DNA of 64,000 nucleotides from the NCBI RefSeq assembly GCF_003182275.1, contig NZ_QGTR01000001.1, forward strand, positions 1,390,606 to 1,454,605, in the 5' to 3' direction. Shown here in pieces: positions 47,838 to 58,837 of the stretch. A program made the translations under genes and the position numbers. Under the pieces are notes generated by a model, which was not told the origin of the DNA, did not search any database, and saw only the letters and a list, made by a program, of their open reading frames with translations. The stretch is from Hoeflea marina. Lineage in GTDB: Bacteria; Pseudomonadota; Alphaproteobacteria; Rhizobiales; Rhizobiaceae. Each line of letters starts with the position of its first letter. Position 1 is the stretch's first letter.

Positions 47838-48233
47838 TCAGGTCACGCAGCGGTTTGCATTGGCGTATGGAGCCCCCGATTTCTGCCAAATACCTTCCGA
47901 TATGGGATCATCACATGCTTTCAGGGCGTATTTGCAGGCGTGAGGGGCGTGTGTAATCACATGCGCCGTTGCCGCCGCGTGGCCAGCTGACCTTGCTGCA
48001 GCTTCAGCTTTCGGCTGAGACGCATCTCTTGCGCATCGAGCGGCGTCATGCGCGGCAAACGCGGCTTGACGAACTTCGGACATTTTCAGTTCACCGCGCG
48101 CCCACATTCGTCCAGCCTCAATCGCTTTACGGGGTCGTTCATCGTTAGGAAATGCATCCTCAAAATTTGCCAGCACACGCTGGGCAACGTCACAAGCCCA
48201 ATGTGCAGTTTTGATATGTTGAGTGCTTGTCAT
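47838..48233 (-). CDS. Imm5-like putative immunity protein
   Basis: This 131-residue protein resembles the Imm5-type putative immunity family. It starts with WACDVAQRVLANFEDAFPND and RPRKAIEAGRMWARGELKMS, and continues with alanine-rich helices (AAFAAHDAARCARDA, AARSAGHAAATAHVITHAP). Such proteins are thought to neutralise polymorphic toxins, but here no toxin or secretion gene is adjacent. The gene and its upstream spacer are visibly more A/T-rich than the neighbours, a sign of transfer. It is convergent with kdgD. The function is inferred from family resemblance only. Confidence 0.72.
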   Translation of the reverse strand: MTSTQHIKTAHWACDVAQRVLANFEDAFPNDERPRKAIEAGRMWARGELKMSEVRQAAFAAHDAARCARDASQPKAEAAARSAGHAAATAHVITHAPHACKYALKACDDPISEGIWQKSGAPYANANRCVT

Positions 48234-48449
48234 TCTCGTTTCACTTTATCAGCGATGGCCCATGAGCTGAAGCCACCTTGGGTTCAAAGTGGAGTATCGC
48301 CGATCATTTCGAGACAAGGTTTTGCGACCGCTAGCCCATTCACATGACGGGACACGAAAATCCGTTCCGAAAACCTTCCTTATTGCGGCGTTCCTATAGA
48401 AACACTCCGACCGCAGCAAATCCCAAAAGCGGCAATTATAAAGCCCCCC

Positions 48450-50507
<2,058 letters not shown>

Positions 50508-50508
50508 G

Positions 50509-51522
50509 ATGGCGCGCATGACCATGATCGAGGCGATCCGCAACGCCCATGATCTCGCCATGGGGGCGGACGACACCGTCGTCGTCTTCGGCGAGGATGT
50601 CGGCTATTTCGGCGGCGTCTTCCGCTGCACGGCGGGGCTGCAGAAGAAATACGGGCCGAGCCGCTGCTTCGACGCGCCGATCAACGAGAGCGGCATCGTC
50701 GGTGCTGCCATCGGCATGACCGCCTATGGGCTCAAGCCAGTGGTCGAGATCCAGTTCGCCGACTACGTCTATCCCGCTTACGACCAGATCGTCTCGGAGG
50801 CGGCGCGCATGCGCCACCGCTCCGCCGGCCAGTTCACCTGCCCGATGGTCATCCGCATGCCGACGGGCGGCGGCATCTTCGGCGGCCAGACCCACAGCCA
50901 GAGCCCGGAGGCGCTGTTCACCCATGTCGCCGGGCTCAAGGTGGTGGTGCCGTCCAATCCGCGCGACGCCAAGGGCCTGCTGCTGGCCGCCATCGAGGAT
51001 CCGGACCCGGTGATCTTCCTCGAGCCGAAGCGGCTCTACAACGGCCCCTTCAACGGCCACCACGACCAGCCGGTGGCGCCGTGGAAGAGCCATCCGCTGG
51101 GCGAAGTCGACGAGGGCTATTTCACCGTGCCGCTCGGCAAGGCCGAGATCCGCCGCGAAGGCTCCGCCGTCACCGTGCTTGCCTACGGCACCATGGTCTA
51201 TGTCGCCGAGGCCGCCGCCGAGGAGGCCGGCATCGACGCCGAGATCATCGATCTGAGGACCCTGCTGCCGCTCGACATCGACACCATCGCCGCCTCCGTA
51301 AAAAAGACCGGCCGCTGCGTCATCGTCCACGAGGCGACCAAGACCTCGGGCTTCGGCGCGGAATTGAGCGCCCAGGTGCAGGAAGCCTGCTTCTACCATC
51401 TCGAGGCGCCCGTCACCCGCGTCGCCGGCTGGGACACGCCCTATCCGCACGCCCAGGAATGGGCCTATTTCCCCGGTCCCGAACGGCTGAAGCGGGCACT
51501 GCTAGCGGTCATGGAGGGCTGA
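50509..51522 (+). CDS. bkdA2: Branched-chain 2-oxoacid dehydrogenase E1 beta subunit
   Basis: This 337-residue protein of the transketolase pyrimidine-domain type has FGEDVGYFGGVFRCTAGLQK, PINESGIVGAAIGMTAYGL and the C-terminal half with VIVHEATKTSGFGAEL. It forms the alpha2beta2 E1 heterotetramer with the preceding subunit. Spacing of one base upstream and two bases downstream indicates tight co-translation within the bkd operon. Confidence 0.94.
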   Translation: MARMTMIEAIRNAHDLAMGADDTVVVFGEDVGYFGGVFRCTAGLQKKYGPSRCFDAPINESGIVGAAIGMTAYGLKPVVEIQFADYVYPAYDQIVSEAARMRHRSAGQFTCPMVIRMPTGGGIFGGQTHSQSPEALFTHVAGLKVVVPSNPRDAKGLLLAAIEDPDPVIFLEPKRLYNGPFNGHHDQPVAPWKSHPLGEVDEGYFTVPLGKAEIRREGSAVTVLAYGTMVYVAEAAAEEAGIDAEIIDLRTLLPLDIDTIAASVKKTGRCVIVHEATKTSGFGAELSAQVQEACFYHLEAPVTRVAGWDTPYPHAQEWAYFPGPERLKRALLAVMEG

Positions 51523-51524
51523 AC

Positions 51525-52895
51525 ATGGGCACCCACACCATCCACCTGCCGGATGTCGGCGAGGGCATCGCCGAGGCCGAGCTCACCGAATGGAACGTCA
51601 AGGTCGGCGACGAGGTCAATGAGGACGACGTGCTCGGCACGGTGATGACCGACAAGGCCGCCGTCGAGGTTCCGTCCTCGGTGTCGGGAAAGGTCACCTG
51701 GCTCTGCGGCGAGCCGGGCGACACGATTGCCATCGGCGCCCGATTCGTCGAGCTCGAAGTCGAGGGCGCAGGCAATGCCAGGGCCGGCGGCAAGCCTGCC
51801 GAAACGGAAGATGCCGCAGAGTCTTCAACGCCCGCTTCGGAGCCGGCTGCCAACGCTGAGCCGGGTCCGTCCGCGACCGGGGCGGCTGCAAAGCCCAAAA
51901 CTGCATCGGCGCCATCGGAGACATCGACGAAGTCAGAGACCGCGAAGCCGGCCCCAACCCCGGCGAAACCCGCCTCGCCGCCCGCCGCACGCTCCGGCGG
52001 CGCGGAACGCTCCTCGCCGCTCGCCCCGGGCGCCAGGCCGCTCGCCGCCCCCTCGGTGCGCCAGCATGCCCGCGATGCCGGCATCGACCTGCGCCGGGTG
52101 GCGGGCTCCGGTCCGGGCGGCCGGGTGCTGCACGAGGACATCGAGGCCTTTGCCGACGACGGCACCGGCGCCGCCCGCCCGAAGACGCCCAGGACCGGCA
52201 GCCGCGACATCAAGGTGATCGGCATGCGCCGCCGGATCGCCGAGAAGATGACGCAGTCCTGGTCGCGGATTCCGCACATCACCATCGTCGAGGAGATCGA
52301 CGTCACCGCGCTCGAGGAGCTGCGCGCGGCGCTGAACGCGCAGCATGCCTCGAGGCGCGGCAAGCTCACCGTGCTGCCCTTCGTCATGCGCGCCATCGTC
52401 GCCGCCGTCAGCCAGCAGCCGGCGCTCAACGCCCGCTATGACGACGAGGCGGGCATGGTCGAAGAGTTCGACGGCGTCCATATCGGCATCGCCACCCAGA
52501 CGCCGGCGGGTCTCACCGTCCCGGTGGTCCGCCACGCCGAGATCCGCTCGCTGTGGGACTGCGCCGCCGAGGTGGCCCGCCTCGCCGAGGCCGCCCGCGA
52601 CGGCAAGGTCGGCCGCGACGAGCTCTCCGGCTCCACCATCTCGATCACCTCGCTCGGGCCGCTTGGCGCCATCGCCACCACGCCGATCATCAACCATCCG
52701 GAAGTGGCCATCGTCGGCATCAACAGGATGGCGGTCAGGCCGATGTGGGACGGCCAGCAGTTCCAGCCCAGGAAGATGATGAACATCTCCTCGTCGTTCG
52801 ACCACCGGGTCATCGACGGCTGGGATGCGGCGGTGTTTGTGCAGAAGCTCAAGCACCTCATCGAGACCCCTGCCCTGCTGTTCATCGAGGACTGA
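51525..52895 (+). CDS. bkdB: Branched-chain 2-oxoacid dehydrogenase E2 (lipoamide acyltransferase)
   Basis: This 456-residue protein has three parts. A lipoyl domain (1-80) carries the modified lysine in VMTDKAAVEVP. An Ala/Pro/Thr-rich linker (about 85-165) leads to a peripheral subunit-binding domain (SVRQHARDAGIDLRRVAGSG). A catalytic core ends in the acyltransferase motif DHRVIDGWDAA. It transfers the branched acyl group to CoA. The start ATG 51525 is fixed by the lipoyl domain; the long frame upstream is a shadow of bkdA2. Only one lipoyl domain is present, normal for this complex. Confidence 0.94.
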   Translation: MGTHTIHLPDVGEGIAEAELTEWNVKVGDEVNEDDVLGTVMTDKAAVEVPSSVSGKVTWLCGEPGDTIAIGARFVELEVEGAGNARAGGKPAETEDAAESSTPASEPAANAEPGPSATGAAAKPKTASAPSETSTKSETAKPAPTPAKPASPPAARSGGAERSSPLAPGARPLAAPSVRQHARDAGIDLRRVAGSGPGGRVLHEDIEAFADDGTGAARPKTPRTGSRDIKVIGMRRRIAEKMTQSWSRIPHITIVEEIDVTALEELRAALNAQHASRRGKLTVLPFVMRAIVAAVSQQPALNARYDDEAGMVEEFDGVHIGIATQTPAGLTVPVVRHAEIRSLWDCAAEVARLAEAARDGKVGRDELSGSTISITSLGPLGAIATTPIINHPEVAIVGINRMAVRPMWDGQQFQPRKMMNISSSFDHRVIDGWDAAVFVQKLKHLIETPALLFIED

Positions 52896-52898
52896 GCC

Positions 52899-54284
52899 AT
52901 GATCGACCTTTCCTGCAAACTGCTCGTCATCGGCGGCGGCCCCGGCGGCTATGTCTGCGGCATCCGCGCCGGCCAGCTCGGCATCGAGACCATCGTGGTG
53001 GAGGAAGCCAGGGCCGGCGGCACCTGCCTCACTGTCGGCTGCATTCCGTCCAAGGCGCTCATCCACGCGGCCGACGAGTTCCACAAGCTCGCCCAGTATG
53101 ACGGTCGCTCGGCGCTCGGCATCACCGCAGCAAGCCCCGCCATCGACCTTGCCCGCACCGTCGCCTGGAAGGACGGCATCGTCGAGCGCCTCACCGGCGG
53201 CGTCGAGGGCCTGTTGAAAAAGGCCGGCGCGCGGCTCATCCACGGCTCGGCCGAGTTCCTCGACGGCAAGACGGTGGAGGTCAGCCGCGACGGCGAGCCG
53301 ATCCGCATCACCGCCGAGACGATCGTCATTGCCACAGGCTCGGAGCCGGTCGAGCTGCCCTTCCTGCCCTTCGGCGGCAAGGTGATCTCGTCGACCGAGG
53401 CGCTGGCGCTCGATTCCGTGCCGGAGCGGCTGGTGGTGGTCGGCGGCGGCTATATCGGGCTCGAGATCGGCACCGCCTACGCCAAGCTCGGCGCCCGTGT
53501 CACCGTCGTCGAGGCCATGGCCAGGATCCTGCCGCAATACGATTCCGCCCTGACGAAACCGGTTATGACATCGCTCGAGACGCTCGGCATCAAGGTCCTG
53601 CTCGACACCAGGGCCAGGGGCCTGTCCGACACCGGGCTTTCGGCCGAGACCGACGGCGAAGCGATCGACCTGCCCGCCGACCGGATCCTCGTCACCGTCG
53701 GGCGCCGTCCGCGCAGCGGCGGCGCCGGCATTCCCGGCCTCGACCTCGACAGGAACGGCCCCTTCATCTCCATCGACGAGACCTGCCGCACCTCGATGCG
53801 CGGCGTCTTTGCCATCGGCGACGTCACCGGCGAACCGATGCTTGCCCACCGCGCCATGGCCCAGGGCGAGATGGTGGCCGAGATCGTCGCGGGCCGGAAG
53901 CGGATCTGGGACAAGGCCTGCATCCCCGCCGTCTGCTTCACCGATCCGGAGATCGTCAGCTGCGGCCTGTCGCCCGACGAGGCGAAGGCCACCGGCATCG
54001 AGACCGTCACCGGCCAGTTCCCCTTCACCGCCAACGGCCGCGCCATGAGCATGGAGGCCGACAGCGGCTTCGTCCGCGTCACGGCCCGCAAGGACAACGG
54101 CCTGATCCTCGGCCTGCAGGGCGTCGGCGTCGGCATTTCGGAACTGGCGGCCGCCTTCGGCATCGCCATCGAGATGGGCGCCCGGCTCGACGACATCGCC
54201 GCCATCGTCCACGCCCATCCGACACTCGGCGAGGCATTGCACGAGGCCTGCCTCAAGGCGCTCGGCCACTCGCTGCACATCTGA
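52899..54284 (+). CDS. lpdV: Dihydrolipoyl dehydrogenase (E3) of the bkd operon
   Basis: This 461-residue flavoprotein disulfide reductase has the FAD motif [17 protein letters not shown], the redox disulfide in [17 protein letters not shown], the NAD-binding [17 protein letters not shown] and the C-terminal interface with the [13 protein letters not shown] active-site histidine. It reoxidises the E2 lipoyl group. It begins three bases after bkdB and is complete. The last 71 bp of the gene plus the following bases are duplicated 909 bp downstream, beyond a toxin-antitoxin pair. Confidence 0.94.
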   Translation: MIDLSCKLLVIGGGPGGYVCGIRAGQLGIETIVVEEARAGGTCLTVGCIPSKALIHAADEFHKLAQYDGRSALGITAASPAIDLARTVAWKDGIVERLTGGVEGLLKKAGARLIHGSAEFLDGKTVEVSRDGEPIRITAETIVIATGSEPVELPFLPFGGKVISSTEALALDSVPERLVVVGGGYIGLEIGTAYAKLGARVTVVEAMARILPQYDSALTKPVMTSLETLGIKVLLDTRARGLSDTGLSAETDGEAIDLPADRILVTVGRRPRSGGAGIPGLDLDRNGPFISIDETCRTSMRGVFAIGDVTGEPMLAHRAMAQGEMVAEIVAGRKRIWDKACIPAVCFTDPEIVSCGLSPDEAKATGIETVTGQFPFTANGRAMSMEADSGFVRVTARKDNGLILGLQGVGVGISELAAAFGIAIEMGARLDDIAAIVHAHPTLGEALHEACLKALGHSLHI

Positions 54285-54294
54285 ACGGCAACGC
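54214..54294 (+). repeat. lpdV 3' end, left copy of an 81-bp direct repeat
   Basis: This stretch runs from CCCATCCGACACTCGGCGAG to just past the lpdV stop and recurs at 55123-55203 with two differences. It includes the last 23 codons of lpdV. Confidence 0.9.
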
Positions 54295-54353
54295 GGCCGG
54301 CCGGCAGGGACCGCTTCCGCCAGAACACGGCACGCTCGTCCGCCCTCAATCGA

Positions 54354-54623
54354 TCAGCGCGGCGATCCCGCTGCTTCTCCCGGACCGACCGTTTCATCGC
54401 CGGCATCAGGCGCGACATCCGGTGCCCGATCCACGATGGCCAGCGCCGCTTCGACATTTCCCTGGCTTGCGCGCTTTTTCAAATCCATGATGGCCCGCCG
54501 ATGACCGATACCGTCTGCGATGAAGGCCGACAGCAGTTGATTGAGCGACACATTGTCCTCGGCCGCCGCGCGCCTGGCCTCTTCCATCACGTGGTCGGCT
54601 ATTCTGAGCGGATAGGTACTCAT
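54354..54623 (-). CDS. Antitoxin of a PIN-type toxin-antitoxin pair (ribbon-helix-helix)
   Basis: This 89-residue protein starts MSTYPLRIADHVMEEARRAA and continues EDNVSLNQLLSAFIADGIG, the short strand plus two helices of a ribbon-helix-helix DNA-binding domain like those of HicB/CopG-type antitoxins. The acidic C-terminal tail would wrap the toxin. The start overlaps the toxin stop by 4 nt (ATGA). The toxin gene is first in the operon, the reverse of the most common order. The longer frame is a shadow of the toxin gene. The pair lies in the 828-bp islet between two copies of the lpdV end. Confidence 0.85.
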   Translation of the reverse strand: MSTYPLRIADHVMEEARRAAAEDNVSLNQLLSAFIADGIGHRRAIMDLKKRASQGNVEAALAIVDRAPDVAPDAGDETVGPGEAAGSPR

Positions 54624-55057
54624 GATCGCTGTCTCCTTCGTGTCAGATCCGCAAGAAAGTCCCCGGCCCGCAGGACCGAAATGCCGAATGCGCCTATATC
54701 CGGATGCTGGAAGTGCCTGTCGCGGCTGACGATGACCGTAGCACCTGCCGCCAGGGCGCATTCGATATAGATGTCGTCCTTCGGGTCGGACAGAAAGGGC
54801 CTGAACCGGAACCACGGAGAGACCAACGCGGCCCGGCCAAGCACCGCATCAATCACCGTGTCGATCTCCGTTTCGCTGAGCCATGGCTGGGCGCCGAAAA
54901 TGCCTGGTCGCTTGAGTACGTCTTCATATTCGAGGGCCACCGCCGGCGACACCGCGAACGCCACATCGCCGCCCAGCATGCGTCGCAGGACCTGGTGGGA
55001 TGCGCCGCGCGACGACCGCAGGGCCGAAAGCAGCACATTGGCATCGACGACAATCAT
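54620..55057 (-). CDS. PIN-domain toxin (putative toxin-antitoxin system toxin, PIN family)
   Basis: This 145-residue protein matches the PIN-family putative toxin group (TIGR00305/COG1569 type). The acidic residues that bind the catalytic metal are in MIVVDANVLLSALR, ALEYEDVL and DPKDDIYIECALAAG, with VSRDRHF near the end. PIN toxins cleave RNA. ATG 55057 gives the family start; ATG 55078 is seven codons earlier. The upstream sequence holds partly overlapping GTGATATCGCATGTGATG-type repeats that may be the operator. The gene is probably intact and active. Confidence 0.86.
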   Translation of the reverse strand: MIVVDANVLLSALRSSRGASHQVLRRMLGGDVAFAVSPAVALEYEDVLKRPGIFGAQPWLSETEIDTVIDAVLGRAALVSPWFRFRPFLSDPKDDIYIECALAAGATVIVSRDRHFQHPDIGAFGISVLRAGDFLADLTRRRQRS

Positions 55058-55122
55058 GGCTCCAATGTGATATCGCATGTGATGTCAAGTCAAGCGGAAG
55101 GCGCTGTGGGAAGTTTCGCCCT

Positions 55123-55203
55123 CCCATCCGAGACTCGGCGAGGCATTGCACGAGGCCTGCCTCAAGGCGCTCGGCCACTCGCTGCACATCTGAGCGGCAA
55201 CGC
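55123..55203 (+). repeat. lpdV 3' end, right copy (remnant) of the direct repeat
   Basis: This copy ends with a TGA in the same place as in lpdV. It encodes a stray in-frame lpdV C-terminus ([20 protein letters not shown]) with no upstream gene. Homology stops sharply at both ends. It marks the right boundary of the toxin-antitoxin islet. Confidence 0.9.
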
Positions 55204-55540
55204 CGCTTATATCCGAGCGCTAACGCGGCCTCGGATCGGCCTGCGCGCGCTCCCGCATCATATCCTGGCCGCAGGTCGCATGCGGGCAACGCAACAGCGG
55301 CGCTAGAGATTGAATTCCTTGGGATTTCGGGGTGCCGAGGATTTTCACCGGTCGCCGAATGCTGGCGCAAGATACTCAGTAATTTCTGCTGGAGCGGCTA
55401 TTTCTACTAATTCAATGTTTCATTCATTTTAAGTCCGCCTGATCTACCTCTTGGTTAACAACGTCATGATGACGCTCAATTCAGCATGATATTTGACTCG
55501 ATGACAGAGTTGATACACGCCCAAGCAGAACGGTGGGTCT
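55204..55540. other. A/T-richer spacer before the chemoreceptor gene
   Basis: No gene is seen. The stretch becomes A/T-rich from about 55310 (for example around TTTCATTCATTTTAAG) and probably holds the promoter of the globin-coupled receptor. A CCGAGCGCTAACGCGGCCTCGG imperfect inverted repeat lies near 55216-55238. Confidence 0.4.
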
Positions 55541-57058
55541 ATGGGCTCGGCATCAAGCAAATCCGAAGAACTGAAAGAGCGTCTGGACTTCATCAATTTC
55601 AACAGCGAGCAGAAGGCCGCCTTGCTGGCGGTCCGCCCATCTGTGGTCAAGTCGCTCGACGGCGCCCTGAACAAGTTCTACGCCAAGGCGAAGAGCCATC
55701 CGCTGACGAAGAAATTCTTCAACGACGACGCCCATATCGCCCATGCCAAGGAGCGCCAGGTCAAGCACTGGGAGCTGATTGCCTCGGCCCAGTACGACGA
55801 CAGCTATGTCGACGCGGTGTCGAAGATCGGCCAGGTCCATGCCCGGCTCGGACTTGAGCCGCGCTGGTACATCGGCGGCTATGCGCTGATCCTCGAAGCC
55901 ATCATCCGCGATGTGGTCGCTTCGGAAGAGAAGTCCGGCGGGTTCTCCTTCCGCAAGAAATCCACCAAAGTGGCCGACGGCCTGGCGGCCGTGGTCAAGG
56001 CCGCGCTCATCGACATGGACTATGCCATCACCGTGTATCTCGACGTGCTCGCCGCCGAACGCGCCACTGCGGAAGCCGAACGCGCCCGCCTGCAGGCCGG
56101 CCAGGACGAGGCGCTCGCCGCGCTTGACCAGGCCCTCACGCTGCTGTCGGGCGGCGACCTGACGGCCAGCATCAGCAAGCCGCTGACGGCCGAATTCGAA
56201 AAGCTGAAGAGCAATTTCAACACCTCCGTTTCGGCCCTCAACGGGACCCTCGCCGACGTCATCGCCGGCACGCAGCAGTCCTCCGCCGACACCCGCGAGC
56301 TCTCCCAGGCCACCGACGAGATGGCCAAGCGCATCGAGCAGCAGGCCGCCGCCCTTGAAGAGACCGCGGCGGCGATCGACCAGATCACCGTGATTGCCAA
56401 GCAGTCGGCGAGCCGCACCCGCGACGCCCAGGAAGTGGCGCGCAGTTCCGCCGACGAGGCCGTCAAGTCCGGCGAGACCGTCGGCGAGGCCATCGCCGCC
56501 ATGAGCAAGATCGAGGATTCGTCCAAGAAGATCACCCAGATCATCTCGGTGATCGACGAGATCTCCTTCCAGACCAACCTTCTGGCGCTCAATGCCGGGG
56601 TAGAGGCGGCGCGCGCGGGCGAGGCCGGCCGCGGCTTTGCCGTCGTCGCCCAGGAAGTGCGCGAGCTGGCCCAGCGCTCGGCCAACGCCGCCAAGGAGAT
56701 CAAGACGCTGATCGAGGTCTCGACCCACGACGTGGTCACCGGCGTATCGCTGGTCAACCGCACCGGCGAGGCGCTGAGCCGGATCGGCACCCAGGTCAGG
56801 TCGATCAACGAGCACATCGGCTCGATCGCCCAGTCGGCGCAGGAACAGTCCTCGGCCATCGCCGAGATCAACTCCGCCGTCAACTCGATGGACCAGATGA
56901 CCCAGCAGAACGCGGCCATGGTCGAGGAGACCAATGCCTCGACGCAGAACCTGATGGTGATCAACGGCAATCTCGCCGAACTGGTCTCGCGCTTCCGGGT
57001 CTCTGGCGCCGCCGGCCATTCCGGCCAGGCCCAGTCGCAGCAGCGTCGTTACGGCTGA
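55541..57058 (+). CDS. Globin-coupled methyl-accepting chemotaxis protein (HemAT-like aerotaxis transducer)
   Basis: This 505-residue soluble receptor has no membrane segment. Residues about 10-165 are a globin-sensor domain. KIGQVHARLGLEPRWYIGGY contains the probable heme-ligating histidine at residue 100. After a helical HAMP-like linker, the signalling hairpin tip DEISFQTNLLALNAGVEAAR and RAGEAGRGFAVVAQEVRELA (about 340-385) contacts CheW/CheA. It should sense oxygen through heme. No CheB/CheR-tethering pentapeptide is visible at the C-terminus (QSQQRRYG). Other che genes are not nearby. A hairpin terminator follows. Confidence 0.92.
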   Translation: MGSASSKSEELKERLDFINFNSEQKAALLAVRPSVVKSLDGALNKFYAKAKSHPLTKKFFNDDAHIAHAKERQVKHWELIASAQYDDSYVDAVSKIGQVHARLGLEPRWYIGGYALILEAIIRDVVASEEKSGGFSFRKKSTKVADGLAAVVKAALIDMDYAITVYLDVLAAERATAEAERARLQAGQDEALAALDQALTLLSGGDLTASISKPLTAEFEKLKSNFNTSVSALNGTLADVIAGTQQSSADTRELSQATDEMAKRIEQQAAALEETAAAIDQITVIAKQSASRTRDAQEVARSSADEAVKSGETVGEAIAAMSKIEDSSKKITQIISVIDEISFQTNLLALNAGVEAARAGEAGRGFAVVAQEVRELAQRSANAAKEIKTLIEVSTHDVVTGVSLVNRTGEALSRIGTQVRSINEHIGSIAQSAQEQSSAIAEINSAVNSMDQMTQQNAAMVEETNASTQNLMVINGNLAELVSRFRVSGAAGHSGQAQSQQRRYG

Positions 57059-57080
57059 CCGGTCGGACCGGGCACGCATC

Positions 57081-57109
57081 AAGGGCCGGTGGGCTCCCTC
57101 ACCGGCCTT
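57081..57109. terminator. Hairpin between the chemoreceptor and SDR genes
   Basis: AAGGGCCGGTG pairs with CACCGGCCTT with one bulged base, followed by TTT on the plus strand. It lies 22 nt behind the chemoreceptor stop and overlaps the last codons of the convergent SDR gene, so it may serve both. Confidence 0.65.
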
Positions 57110-57902
57110 TGCGCATCTGCCGTTCCATCAGCGCCTGAAACAGCCGCGGCGACAGCCGGCTGATGAGCCAGGACAGCCGCGCCACGCGGCCCACCGGGAT
57201 CATCTGCCGCCGGCGCCTTGCCCCGCTGAGGATGATCCGCGCCGCGTCGGCCGCGCCCATGTGGTCGATGCCGTCCGGCGCCGAGCCCGGCCGCGCGATG
57301 CCGCCCTCGCGCGCCTCCGGCCTGCCGGGATTGGTGGCGATGAAGGAGGGTGCCGCGATCGACACCGCCACGCCGAACGGACTTTCCTCCGACCTCAGCG
57401 ACGTGAAGAAGCCCTGCAACGCGTGCTTGCTCGCCGCATAGGCGGTGCGGTGATGCAGCGGCGCGAAGCCCGCCACCGACGAGATCGCCAGATGCGTGCC
57501 GCGCGCCCGCCTGACCGGGTCGATGAGCTCTGCGGCCATCAGCACCGCGCCGAAATAGTTGACGTCGAAGACGGCGCGATGGGCGGCCATCGGCGTGTCG
57601 GCAAATCCGCCGATCTGGGTGATGCCTGCATTGTAGATGGCGAGATCGATCGCCGGGTGGTCGGCGCGGATGGCCGCGCCGACGCGCGCCACTTCCTCGG
57701 CAATCGTCAGGTCGCAGGCGATCGGCCGCTGCCGGCCCGGGCGCTGCTCCAGCCCGTCCAGTCCCGGTCCCGGCCGGTCGATGAGGATGGTCAGCCAACC
57801 CTCGCCCTGCAGGTGATCGGCCATCGCCCGGCCGAGCCCGCCGGCGCCGCCGGTGATCACCGCCGTTTTCCTGTGCCCGTCGTTTCCGGCCGTCCCCGTC
57901 AC
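57099..57902 (-). CDS. Short-chain dehydrogenase/reductase
   Basis: This 267-residue classical SDR has the cofactor loop TGGAGGLGRAMADHL, NAG in LAIYNAGITQ, the catalytic serine in AISSVAGFAP and the tyrosine/lysine pair in TAYAASKHAL. The C-terminal RHKMI-like basic stretch suggests loose membrane association. The start is GTG 57902, whose GTGA overlaps the stop of the epimerase gene; ATG 57923 would lie inside that gene. It is the last gene of the four-gene monooxygenase operon, probably oxidising or reducing an alcohol/ketone intermediate. Confidence 0.88.
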   Translation of the reverse strand: MTGTAGNDGHRKTAVITGGAGGLGRAMADHLQGEGWLTILIDRPGPGLDGLEQRPGRQRPIACDLTIAEEVARVGAAIRADHPAIDLAIYNAGITQIGGFADTPMAAHRAVFDVNYFGAVLMAAELIDPVRRARGTHLAISSVAGFAPLHHRTAYAASKHALQGFFTSLRSEESPFGVAVSIAAPSFIATNPGRPEAREGGIARPGSAPDGIDHMGAADAARIILSGARRRRQMIPVGRVARLSWLISRLSPRLFQALMERQMRKGR

Positions 57903-58837
57903 AGCCCGGCCGCCTTGCGCCACAGCTCGAACACCTCGGCGCTGGAGAGCTCGGGCGTGTAGCCGAACCCGGTCTTCAGCGCCGAATTGTCCAGCACCGG
58001 CCGGTACTGCAGGAAGCGCACCTGCTCGGGTCCGTAGCGGGTCAGGCCCAAGGGTTTTGCGACCGCCAGCGCTGCCTTCAGCGCAGAGGCCGGCAGCCTG
58101 AGCACCGGCTTGCCGAGCGCCCGGGCGATCACGGTGACGCCGAGCGCGCCGTCGCCGGCGACATTGAAGATTCCCGGCGGTCCGTCGGTGGCCGCACGCC
58201 GGAGGATCCGCGCCAGATCCCGGGTCCAGATGAAGACGAAGGGACTTTCCGAGCCGCGCACGGCGAGAATGCGCGGCCGGTGGAAGAGCTGCGTGATCTG
58301 GTTTTCGAGCCCGGCGCCCAGCACCGTGCCGACGCGCAGCACCACCTGCTCCAGTGCCGGATGCTCGGCCCGCGCCTGCGCCAGCATCTCCTCGACCAGC
58401 CGCTTGTGATGCGCATAGGCGAATTCCGCGTTGCCGCGGATCGCGTCTGTTTCGCGCAGCGGCACCGGCTGGTCGGCATGGTAGCCGTAGGCGGCACCCG
58501 AGGAGGTGACGACGATGCGGCGCACCTTCGCGGCGATTGCGGCGTCCAGCACGTTGCGGGTGCCGGTGACGTCGACCGCATATTCGAACTCGCGGGTCGA
58601 GTTCCTGGGCGGCGTGACGATGGAGGCCAGATGCACGATCACCTCGGGCCGTTCGGTGCCGATCACCTCGGCCGCATCGCCGAAGCGGACATCGAGCTTC
58701 CGATACTGCGCGCCCTCGGGCAGGAAGGCCGGCATGCGGATGTCGCTCACAACGATCTCGTGGCCCGCGCCCTCGAGTTCGTGCAGCAGCGATTGCCCCA
58801 CCGCCCCGGCGGCGCCGGTGATCAGGATCCTCGTCAT
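57899..58837 (-). CDS. NAD-dependent epimerase/dehydratase family protein
   Basis: This 312-residue extended SDR opens with MTRILITGAAGAVGQSLLHE and has the TSSGAAYGYH strand and the YxxxK pair in FAYAHHKRLVEEM. Members act on nucleotide sugars or, as 3-beta-hydroxysteroid-dehydrogenase-like enzymes, on sterols and other alcohols. With a flavin monooxygenase, a bile-acid-type transporter and a classical SDR beside it, a non-sugar alcohol substrate seems more likely. It is joined by 4-nt overlaps to both neighbours (ATGA upstream, GTGA downstream). Confidence 0.86.
   Translation of the reverse strand: MTRILITGAAGAVGQSLLHELEGAGHEIVVSDIRMPAFLPEGAQYRKLDVRFGDAAEVIGTERPEVIVHLASIVTPPRNSTREFEYAVDVTGTRNVLDAAIAAKVRRIVVTSSGAAYGYHADQPVPLRETDAIRGNAEFAYAHHKRLVEEMLAQARAEHPALEQVVLRVGTVLGAGLENQITQLFHRPRILAVRGSESPFVFIWTRDLARILRRAATDGPPGIFNVAGDGALGVTVIARALGKPVLRLPASALKAALAVAKPLGLTRYGPEQVRFLQYRPVLDNSALKTGFGYTPELSSAEVFELWRKAAGL

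Noticed and set aside
54214..55203. Integrated prophage or integrative element at lpdV
   Set aside because: The segment has no integrase, excisionase or phage gene. Only the toxin-antitoxin pair lies between the repeats.
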